DNA of 64,000 nt from Ferrimonas sp. YFM (GTDB taxonomy: Bacteria > Pseudomonadota > Gammaproteobacteria > Enterobacterales > Shewanellaceae), in the NCBI RefSeq assembly GCF_030296015.1, contig NZ_AP027368.1, positions 3,644,839-3,708,838 of the forward strand, read 5' to 3'. How positions within the stretch are numbered: the stretch's first letter is position 1; each line of letters starts with the position of its first letter. The notes under the pieces are model-generated. The model was not told the DNA's origin and made no database searches. It worked only from the letters and a program-made list of their open reading frames with translations. A program made the position numbers and the translations under genes. Shown here in pieces: positions 58,249-64,000 of this stretch.

Positions 58249-59622
58249 ATGTTTAAGCCAGAACTGCTGTCCCCAGCCGGGACTTTGAAAAATATGCGCT
58301 ACGCCTTCGCCTACGGTGCCGATGCGGTCTACGCCGGTCAGCCCCGTTACAGCCTGAGGGTGCGCAACAATGACTTCAACCTGGACAACCTGGCTACGGG
58401 TATCGACGAGGCCCACCAGCTGGGCAAGAAGCTGTATGTGGTGTCGAACATCGCTCCTCACAACTCCAAGCTGAAAACCTACCTGCGCGACATTGAGCCG
58501 GTGATTCAGATGAAGCCGGATGCGCTGATCATGTCCGATCCCGGGCTGATCATGATGGTAAAAGACGCCTTCCCCGAGCAGAGCATCCATCTGTCGGTGC
58601 AGGCCAACGCCATCAACTGGGCCAGCGTCAAGTTCTGGGAGCGCCAGGGGATCGATCGGGTTATCCTTTCCCGGGAGCTCTCTCTGGATGAGATCGAAGA
58701 GATCCGCCAGCAGTGCCCCGAGATGGAGCTGGAGGTGTTCGTTCACGGCGCCCTGTGCATGGCCTACTCCGGCCGCTGCCTGCTCTCCGGCTACATCAAT
58801 AAGCGCGACCCCAACCAGGGCACCTGCACCAACGCCTGTCGCTGGAACTACAACGTCCACGACGCCAAGGAGAACGAGTCCGGCGACGTGGTGGCGGTCA
58901 ACCCTGCCGACAACGGCGTGCAGATGATAGAGCCCACCCTGGGCCAGGGTCCCACCAGCGATCAGGTGGTGCTGCTGCAGGAAGCCAACCGCCCCGGCGA
59001 GTACATGCCCGCCTTCGAGGATGAGCACGGCACCTACATCATGAACTCCAAGGACCTGCGTGCCATCCAGCACGTGGAGCGCCTGGCCAAGATGGGGGTG
59101 CACTCCCTGAAGATCGAAGGCCGGACCAAGAGCTTCTACTACGTGGCCCGCACCGCCCAGCTCTATCGCAAGGCCATCGACGATGCCGCCGCCGGCCGTC
59201 CTTTCGACCCCAACCTGATGCTCTCCCTGGAATCCCTGGCCCACCGCGGCTACACCGAGGGCTTCCTGCGCCGTCACACCCACGACGAGTACCAGAACTA
59301 CGACTATGGCTACTCGGTCTCCGAGAAGCAGCAGTTTGTCGGCGAGCTGACCGGCGAGCGCAACGCTCAGGGTCTGGCAGAGGTACTGGTGAAAAACCGC
59401 TTCGAAGCGGGCAACAGCGTTGAACTGATGACCCCGGCGGGCAACCTCAACTTCAACCTGGAGCACATCGAGAACCGCAAGGGCGAGAAGATGGAGATTG
59501 CCCCGGGCAATGGCCATACCGTTTATCTGCCTCTGCCCGAAGAGCTGGATCTGAGCCACGCCATCCTGATGCGCAACCTGGATGAAGGGCAGACCACCCG
59601 CAACCCGGTCAAACCGGCCTAA
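58249..59622 (+). CDS. trhP: tRNA 5-hydroxyuridine modification protein TrhP (U32 family, YegQ)
   Basis: 457 aa. TrhP is needed, with prephenate as a source, for 5-hydroxyuridine at wobble U34 of several tRNAs. The U32 core opens PELLSPAGTLKNMRYAFAYGADAVYAGQPRYSLR. The family signature EVFVHGALCMAYSGRCLLSGYI is near residue 170-190, with further cysteines in GTCTNACRWNY; these probably bind an iron-sulfur cluster. The C-terminal domain has HIENRKGEKM and a beta-barrel. The length matches E. coli YegQ (about 453). ATG 58249 has AGGA eight bases upstream. Two more U32 genes (ubiU, ubiV) lie 1.6 kb further on. Confidence 0.93.
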   Translation: MFKPELLSPAGTLKNMRYAFAYGADAVYAGQPRYSLRVRNNDFNLDNLATGIDEAHQLGKKLYVVSNIAPHNSKLKTYLRDIEPVIQMKPDALIMSDPGLIMMVKDAFPEQSIHLSVQANAINWASVKFWERQGIDRVILSRELSLDEIEEIRQQCPEMELEVFVHGALCMAYSGRCLLSGYINKRDPNQGTCTNACRWNYNVHDAKENESGDVVAVNPADNGVQMIEPTLGQGPTSDQVVLLQEANRPGEYMPAFEDEHGTYIMNSKDLRAIQHVERLAKMGVHSLKIEGRTKSFYYVARTAQLYRKAIDDAAAGRPFDPNLMLSLESLAHRGYTEGFLRRHTHDEYQNYDYGYSVSEKQQFVGELTGERNAQGLAEVLVKNRFEAGNSVELMTPAGNLNFNLEHIENRKGEKMEIAPGNGHTVYLPLPEELDLSHAILMRNLDEGQTTRNPVKPA

Positions 59623-59639
59623 CCGGTTATCGCACACAG

Positions 59640-59665
59640 AAAAGGCGCCTCAGGGCGCCTTTTTT
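59640..59665 (+). terminator. Terminator of trhP
   Basis: AAAAGGCGCC-TCAG-GGCGCCTTTTTT is a perfect stem followed by six T, 18 bases past the stop. Confidence 0.95.
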
Positions 59666-59682
59666 CGGTTTCTCTCGCGGCA

Positions 59683-59961
59683 TCACAGGTCAGACAGATA
59701 CCACTGTACCGAGGAGCCGCAGGGCATGATCACCGGGCCATGGGTGCCGCCCAGGGAGACCCCGCCGGTGGCGGTGTTCATGTCCACATGCCAGTACTTG
59801 CCCTTGGGCGGGGTCAGGGTGCTGATGCCACCCTGGATCTCGGTTTCAAAGGCGTTGGCACCGCCCAGGTTCAGGGACACCTCCGGGCCATTGTTGCTCA
59901 GCTTGAGTACACGGGCATCGGCGCCGCAGGCATTGGTATCAAACTCATAGGTAATCGCCAT
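59683..59961 (-). CDS. Unrecognised 92-aa protein
   Basis: 92 aa, start ITYEFDTNACGADARVL, end VIMPCGSSVQWYLSDL. There is no signal peptide, membrane segment or coiled coil. It looks all-beta and Gly-rich (SLNLGGANAFETEIQGG, TATGGVSLGG), with one Cys near each end (11-12 and about 81). It is a real gene by its AAGGAAGAG ribosome site, biased codon use and position, and is convergent with trhP. I do not recognise the family; a small beta-sandwich or tailocin-like structural protein is only a guess. Confidence 0.65.
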   Translation of the reverse strand: MAITYEFDTNACGADARVLKLSNNGPEVSLNLGGANAFETEIQGGISTLTPPKGKYWHVDMNTATGGVSLGGTHGPVIMPCGSSVQWYLSDL

Positions 59962-60422
59962 TGTCTCTTCCTTGTATAATGGGTCTTGGAATCAACCGAC
60001 CCCGTGTCGGTTGCCCAACAAGTAAAGACGACAAAGACGCGCCGAGCAGCGGCGCCCCGCAAGGCGCTCTTCCCCGGACCTCCCATAAACTCAGCCACAA
60101 GGGCTCAGCGCCTGCACCTTGGCAGAGCAGCAAGACCGAGACAATAAGACTTAAAAAGCAGACATTTATAGAAGAAGAGAAGGGAGGATGACGTTGAAAG
60201 GCTGAGATGTCGCCCAGGTGCACCGGCACTTCACGTCACCGGGTGCCTCCATGATGACCACAATGCCTGACCTCTTTGGCAGGCAATGTGAGTCGGCAGC
60301 GGCTCACACCGACGACAGAAAGAAACCCGCCCCCGCCGCCACGTCAAGCGCAGCACGCTTTTGTTGCCCAGCTAAACTTATGGTAAAGTCGCCGCCCTTA
60401 GCGATAACCGACAGACGTAGAC
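59962..60422. other. Intergenic region between the 92-aa gene and yfhL
   Basis: About 460 bp with no credible gene. It must hold two divergent promoters. Open frames here lack ribosome sites and run across a GC-rich stretch with patchy codon use. I see no tRNA, riboswitch or terminator in it. Confidence 0.5.
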
Positions 60423-60674
60423 ATGGCCCTAATCATTCTCGACAGCTGCATCAACTGCGACATGTGCGAACCTGAGTGTCCCAACCAGGCGATCACCATG
60501 GGTGAGGAGATCTATGAGATCGATCCTGACCGCTGCACCGAGTGCGTCGGCCACTACGACAAACCCACCTGCGTCAGTGTCTGCCCCATCGACTGCATCG
60601 ACCCGGATCCCAAGCATCCGGAAGACGACGCCACCCTGATGGCTAAATACCTGATCCTGACAGGAAAGGCATAG
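60423..60674 (+). CDS. yfhL: YfhL family 4Fe-4S ferredoxin
   Basis: 83 aa two-cluster ferredoxin. The first cluster motif is CINCDMCEPECP, and the second CTECVGHYDKPTCVSVCPIDC, with the extra loop between cysteines typical of the YfhL/Alvin type. It is a low-potential electron carrier. In E. coli YfhL is linked to iron-sulfur-dependent RNA hydroxylation by a U32 protein (RlhA). Here three U32 genes flank it, so it is a plausible electron donor for them. It overlaps the convergent ubiT by 32 bases. Confidence 0.94.
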   Translation: MALIILDSCINCDMCEPECPNQAITMGEEIYEIDPDRCTECVGHYDKPTCVSVCPIDCIDPDPKHPEDDATLMAKYLILTGKA

Positions 60675-61083
60675 TCCTGAGCCTGGCCAGTGCCGCCAGA
60701 ACCGGCTCTGGCACAGGTGGCAACAGACTCACCCGCCCCAGCAGGGCCTTAAGCTCCATCGCCAGTTCTGTCTCACCCCGCATCTCCAGCTCCCGCTGGA
60801 AAAACAGTCCATCGGCGTCTCCCTCGCCACAGGCCAGGATGGCAAAGGCTTTCAGGCTCCCCTGAAGCTGCGCCGGCTCATCGCCTTTGGCCCACTCCAC
60901 CTGCCACTGTCCCTGCTCCAGGCCCAGAGCCAGGGCCCAGGGGGCGCCATTGAGTGCGATGGCGATGCGTCGTCCCTCAAGAAACGCCAGCTCTCCTTGG
61001 CGAACCAGTTCACCAAAACGATGAGTCAGCAGGGGCGTCAGGGCCAGTGCCACGGGAGCAACCGGCGGTTTAGGCAGATTCAT
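60643..61083 (-). CDS. ubiT: Ubiquinone biosynthesis accessory factor UbiT (SCP2 domain)
   Basis: 146 aa from ATG 61083 (an in-frame GTG at 61104 would add seven). It is an SCP2 sterol-carrier-like lipid-binding protein (GELAFLEGRRIAIALNGAPWALALGLEQGQWQVEW, then GSLKAFAILACGEGDADGLFFQRELEMRGETELAMELKALL). UbiT with UbiU and UbiV makes ubiquinone without oxygen. It is divergent from ubiU-ubiV, the usual arrangement. The 3' end overlaps yfhL by 32 bases. The 139-bp spacer to ubiU has no clear FNR box. Confidence 0.9.
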   Translation of the reverse strand: MNLPKPPVAPVALALTPLLTHRFGELVRQGELAFLEGRRIAIALNGAPWALALGLEQGQWQVEWAKGDEPAQLQGSLKAFAILACGEGDADGLFFQRELEMRGETELAMELKALLGRVSLLPPVPEPVLAALARLRTMPFLSGSGI

Positions 61084-61222
61084 AGCGGTCTGAAATCCAT
61101 TCACAGATCAAAAAACACATTGTAAACAGGGCATTCATCACAATCAGTGTTCAGGATCAAAGTCTGGTTTGTTGGTTTGGGTAGAGTGACACGACGCAAT
61201 ACTGGAACCTGGAACAAGGACA

Positions 61223-62218
61223 ATGGAACTGCTTGCTCCTGTGGCCAACCTGGCCGCCTTGGACAACGCCCTGGATGCGGGCGCCGACGCCGTCTATGTC
61301 GGATTAAAGAACGACACCAATGCCCGCCGCTTTGCCGGCATCAACTTCACCCCACAAGAGCTTGAGGAGGCCGCCCGCCGCTGCCAGAGCCGGGAGAAGG
61401 CCCTGATGGTGGCCATCAACACCTTCCCTCAACCGGGCCAGGAGTCCCGTTGGCAGGACGCGGTGGCGGTGGCCGCCGAGGCCGGCGTCCAGGCGCTGAT
61501 CATGGCCGACCCCGGCCTGCTCGCCTTCGCCCAGAAGCACTACCCCGAGGTAGAACGCCACCTGTCGGTACAGGCCAGCGCCGCCAATCTGCCCACCCTG
61601 AAACTGTTTCACCGGGAGTTTGGCATCACCCGAGCGGTGCTGCCCAGGGTACTGGACATCGATACCGTGGAAGCGATCTGTGCCGAAAGCCCGGTGGAGA
61701 TCGAGGTGTTCGCCGGCGGCAGCCTGTGCGTCATGGCCGAGGGACGCTGCCAACTCTCCCACTATGTCAGCGGTCACTCCCCCAACTCAGGCGGCGCCTG
61801 CTCTCCAGGCAGCCTGGTCAGTTGGGAAGAGCATCAGGGTGAACGCCACGTTCGCCTGGACGGTCACCTGCTGGACAAGGTGCAACCCGGGGAGGCCGGC
61901 GGCTACCCGACGGTTTGCAAGGGCCAGTACCTGGTGGAGGGCAAGCCTCTCTACCCCATCTCCCGCCCCTGCTCCCTCTCCACCCTGCCGCTGCTGGCGC
62001 GCTTTGGTCGAGCCGGGGTGGCGGCCCTGAAACTGGAAGGGCGGCAGCGCAGCCCCTATTACACCCGTCAGGTCACCCGGCTGTGGCGCGAAGCCATCGA
62101 CCGCTGGCTGGCGGATCCCGAGCATTACCGAAGCGAGCCAGGATGGCATCTGCAGCTCAAACCCCTGGCGGAAGGCGGCCTGGTGACCGCCGGCGCCTAT
62201 CTGAGCAGCTGGCACTAG
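61223..62218 (+). CDS. ubiU: O2-independent ubiquinone hydroxylase component UbiU (U32 family)
   Basis: 331 aa. UbiU and UbiV form a heterodimer with one [4Fe-4S] cluster each that hydroxylates the ubiquinone ring anaerobically, using prephenate. The start is ELLAPVANLAALDNALDAGADAVYVGLK. Cysteines at 169 and 176 (GGSLCVMAEGRCQLSHY), 193 (GGACS) and 232 (TVCKG) have the same numbers as the cluster ligands of E. coli UbiU. The ribosome site is AAGGACA. ubiV follows after eight bases. Confidence 0.96.
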   Translation: MELLAPVANLAALDNALDAGADAVYVGLKNDTNARRFAGINFTPQELEEAARRCQSREKALMVAINTFPQPGQESRWQDAVAVAAEAGVQALIMADPGLLAFAQKHYPEVERHLSVQASAANLPTLKLFHREFGITRAVLPRVLDIDTVEAICAESPVEIEVFAGGSLCVMAEGRCQLSHYVSGHSPNSGGACSPGSLVSWEEHQGERHVRLDGHLLDKVQPGEAGGYPTVCKGQYLVEGKPLYPISRPCSLSTLPLLARFGRAGVAALKLEGRQRSPYYTRQVTRLWREAIDRWLADPEHYRSEPGWHLQLKPLAEGGLVTAGAYLSSWH

Positions 62219-62226
62219 GAGGCCCT

Positions 62227-63102
62227 ATGAAACTGTCACTGACCCTCAACTGCTGGCCCCTGACCCGTCAGCAACAAAACCAGCAGCTGGATACCCTGAC
62301 CCAGGCGCCGGTGGCGCGCATCGTCCTCGGGGAAACCGTCTGCGAAAAACGGGATCGCCCCTCCCTGCGCACCCTGCTTGAGGTGGCCGAGGTTGCCCAG
62401 TCCAGAGGCATTCAGGTGGTGCTGGCCAGCCTGAACCTGGTCAATGGTCCGCGGGAGCTCAAGCTGGTGGAACAGGTGTGTGGCCAGCACTCCCTGATGG
62501 TGGAAGCCAATGACCTGACCGCCGCCTCCCTGCTCAAAGACCTGGATCAGCCGTTCTGGGCCGGGGCCAACCTCAACATCTACAACAAAGAGAGCCTGGC
62601 GTGGATCGCCAGGCTGGGGGCCATGGGCTACCAGCCCCCCATCGACATGAGCGAAGAGAACATGGCACTGCTGCTGGAAGCGGGCAATGAGCTGGGGCTG
62701 GAGGGGGAGATCCTCGGCTTCGGCTGGCCACAACTGGCGGTCTCCGCCCGCTGCGCCACTGCCCGAATTCATGGCCGCAATAAGGAGCACTGTGACAAGG
62801 TGTGCCAGCACCACCCGGTGCCCATGGCCAGCACCCTGGAACAGGAGCCTCTGCTGCTGCTCAACGGACCACAGAATCACGGCGTCAAACCGGTAGACAG
62901 GCTGGACAGCCTGGCACACTGGCAACAGGCGGGCGCCAGCTGGCTGAGGATCATCCCCGGCCCCTGGGCGCAGGGAGAGTGGTTACAGAGCCTGGAGGCG
63001 CTCAGCCATCCAGGGGGGGCGTCTCGTCTGCGTCGCGAAATACCAATACCAGGGCATAAAACAGCCACAGGGTTACGCACAACAGCAGCAGCCAGCCTGT
63101 AA
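62227..63102 (+). CDS. ubiV: O2-independent ubiquinone hydroxylase component UbiV (U32 family)
   Basis: 291 aa partner of UbiU. Cysteines 39 (LGETVCEKR), 176 (SARCATARIHGR), 189 and 193 (HCDKVCQHHP) keep the spacing of the cluster ligands known in E. coli UbiV. The ribosome site AGGAGG is strong. The last 33 codons overlap the 3' end of the convergent DUF998-like gene by 101 bp. The C-terminal tail encoded there (after about 258) is basic and Thr/Ala-rich and may not be conserved. Confidence 0.95.
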   Translation: MKLSLTLNCWPLTRQQQNQQLDTLTQAPVARIVLGETVCEKRDRPSLRTLLEVAEVAQSRGIQVVLASLNLVNGPRELKLVEQVCGQHSLMVEANDLTAASLLKDLDQPFWAGANLNIYNKESLAWIARLGAMGYQPPIDMSEENMALLLEAGNELGLEGEILGFGWPQLAVSARCATARIHGRNKEHCDKVCQHHPVPMASTLEQEPLLLLNGPQNHGVKPVDRLDSLAHWQQAGASWLRIIPGPWAQGEWLQSLEALSHPGGASRLRREIPIPGHKTATGLRTTAAASL

Positions 63103-63688
63103 GGGCTGGCCACCATATCGTAGGACGCACTTCGCCAAACAGGCCGTAGGGGTAGCGATCCTGCAACACCATCAGGGCATCCTGACGCAACAACAGGGTG
63201 GTGGCCAGAGACGCCGCCGCCACCGCGGGAATCACCCCCCAGCGCGGCGGCTTGTCCATCAAGATGGAACGGCAGTACACCAGGGCACAGAGGATGGTCA
63301 TCACATAGAAGGCCATCATCGCCTTGGAGTGCAAATTACCCACGTTCACCGGAAACAGCCCGCAGCCGGACAGACACAGACTCAACAGCACCCCACACAC
63401 CAGCAACGGCGAGCGGAATTTCCTGTTAATCAGCCAGTTAGAAAAGATAAACGACAGGCTCAGCGCCAAGCCGCCAAAGAACAACCCGCCATTGACCATC
63501 ACCGCCATCGGCGAAGTCTCACCATAACGGCCCAGTTCAGACAGGCTGTGATTGAGAAAACTGAAGTGCTCACCCGCTTCGCCACGAAACGCCAGGGCCG
63601 CCACCAGAGAGGGCAACACCAGCAGAGCCAGGGCGGCGATGCCGATGCGATTGGTGAGACGAACCAAAGGACGATGCTGATATTTCAT
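63002..63688 (-). CDS. DUF998-like integral membrane protein
   Basis: 228 aa with six hydrophobic segments. Motifs include FSFLNHSLSELGRYGETSP between helices 1 and 2, SGCGLFPVNVGNLHSKAMMAFYV around helix 4, and LFGEVRPTIWWPALTGW near the last helix. The NHSLSELG and FP...HSK motifs are typical of the DUF998 family; no function is known. ATG 63688 has only a weak GGAA site. The 3' end overlaps ubiV by 101 bp. Confidence 0.75.
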   Translation of the reverse strand: MKYQHRPLVRLTNRIGIAALALLVLPSLVAALAFRGEAGEHFSFLNHSLSELGRYGETSPMAVMVNGGLFFGGLALSLSFIFSNWLINRKFRSPLLVCGVLLSLCLSGCGLFPVNVGNLHSKAMMAFYVMTILCALVYCRSILMDKPPRWGVIPAVAAASLATTLLLRQDALMVLQDRYPYGLFGEVRPTIWWPALTGWLLLLCVTLWLFYALVLVFRDADETPPLDG

Positions 63689-63708
63689 GGGTTTTTCCGC
63701 ATAGATAA

Positions 63709-63736
63709 CCGGGCTAGTGTAGCTACACTAACCCGG
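63709..63736. promoter_or_regulatory. Palindromic hairpin between proA and the DUF998-like gene
   Basis: TAGTGTAGCTACACTA (63715-63730) is a perfect 16-bp palindrome inside an outer CCGGG/CCCGG helix. There is no T-tract on the minus strand after it. It may be a terminator for proA or an operator for the downstream membrane-protein gene. Confidence 0.5.
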
Positions 63737-63747
63737 CATTTAAAGAG

Positions 63748-64000
63748 TTATCCGCGGATGTGGTAATCCCCTTCGGCCAACCACTTATAGGTGGTCAGGG
63801 CTTCCAGCCCCATGGGACCGCGGGCATGCAGCTTCTGGGTGCTTACCGCCACCTCGGCCCCCAGGCCAAACTGGCTGCCGTCGGTAAAGCGGGTGCTGGC
63901 ATTGACGTACACCGCCGCCGAATTGATGCTGGCCGCAAAGTAGTTGGCGTTGGTCATATCCTGGGTGAGGATCGACTCGGAGTGGTCACTGGAGTGGCTG
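63748..64000 (-). CDS. proA: Gamma-glutamyl phosphate reductase, 3' part
   Basis: The gene enters from beyond the right edge; 84 codons are visible. It reduces glutamyl-5-phosphate to the semialdehyde in proline synthesis. The C-terminus [57 protein letters not shown] (63751 to about 63930) is diagnostic of ProA. The start and the catalytic Cys lie outside the window. proB would be expected nearby, beyond the edge. Confidence 0.96.
   Translation of the reverse strand, partial: SHSSDHSESILTQDMTNANYFAASINSAAVYVNASTRFTDGSQFGLGAEVAVSTQKLHARGPMGLEALTTYKWLAEGDYHIRG

Noticed and set aside
59945-60229. 94-codon minus-strand frame with a hydrophobic start
   Set aside because: It overlaps the start and ribosome site of the better-supported 92-aa gene and has patchy codon use.
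61105-61222. FNR box between ubiT and ubiU
   Set aside because: Only half-sites (TTGAT, ATCAA) at wrong spacing were found, although oxygen control would be expected for these genes.

Overview
The window looks like chromosome of a marine gammaproteobacterium of the Alteromonadales, most like Ferrimonas and next most like Shewanella. This rests on high-GC coding DNA, families common in that group (DUF3718, DUF3549, DUF3301, DUF3192, DUF2789, DUF2310), the anaerobic ubiquinone genes ubiTUV, BarA/UvrY-CsrB circuitry and a lysine-riboswitch-controlled NhaC-family transporter. No 16S gene is present, so the genus is an inference. No CRISPR array, prophage, integrase, tRNA or rRNA was seen. The window is mostly core chromosome.

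Layout. 1-3.8 kb: end of a leucine/isovalerate degradation (liu) operon: biotin subunit of methylcrotonyl-CoA carboxylase, HMG-CoA lyase and acetoacetyl-CoA synthetase. 4.1-10.3 kb: a LysR regulator, thymidine kinase, a NhaC-family carrier behind a lysine riboswitch and a CRP site, etfBA behind an 18-bp palindrome, and an H-NS protein. 10.3-11.1 kb holds no recognisable gene. 11.1-16.3 kb: rcsF-trmO-acetyltransferase, a CHASE-GGDEF diguanylate cyclase and proS. 16.3-20.3 kb: a TetR regulator divergent from a patatin lipase, which overlaps a Kef-type antiporter tail to tail.

20.3-45.1 kb is the conserved macromolecular and envelope cluster. On the minus strand, in transcription order, it reads rpsB-tsf, pyrH-frr, then uppS-cdsA-dxr-rseP-bamA-skp-lpxD-fabZ-lpxA-lpxB-rnhB-dnaE-accA-tilS. 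Divergent from rpsB are map-glnD-dapD. Many genes here start with TTG or GTG. Together they make isoprenoid carrier, phospholipid and lipid A precursors, and outer-membrane assembly factors.

45.3-57.9 kb: a DUF3718 protein, a PTS EIIBC, yqcA-truC-yqcC, DUF3549-DUF3301, and then a gap that holds an sRNA of the CsrB family. It has about 19 GGA motifs, a terminator, a promoter and an upstream GacA/UvrY-type box. Then come a GNAT enzyme, small conserved proteins, an AldB-type aldehyde dehydrogenase, syd and queF. The yqcC/csrB/syd neighbourhood matches E. coli in content.

57.9-64 kb: a 244-bp MITE-like element sits in the queF stop codon. It is followed by trhP (U32 family), an unknown 92-aa protein, the ferredoxin yfhL, ubiT divergent from ubiU-ubiV (also U32 family), a DUF998-like membrane protein and the 3' end of proA. 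The best second looks are the CsrB RNA, the CRP/lysine-riboswitch leader, the MITE, the non-AUG start series, the 49-aa basic ORF at 47744 and the etfBA palindrome.
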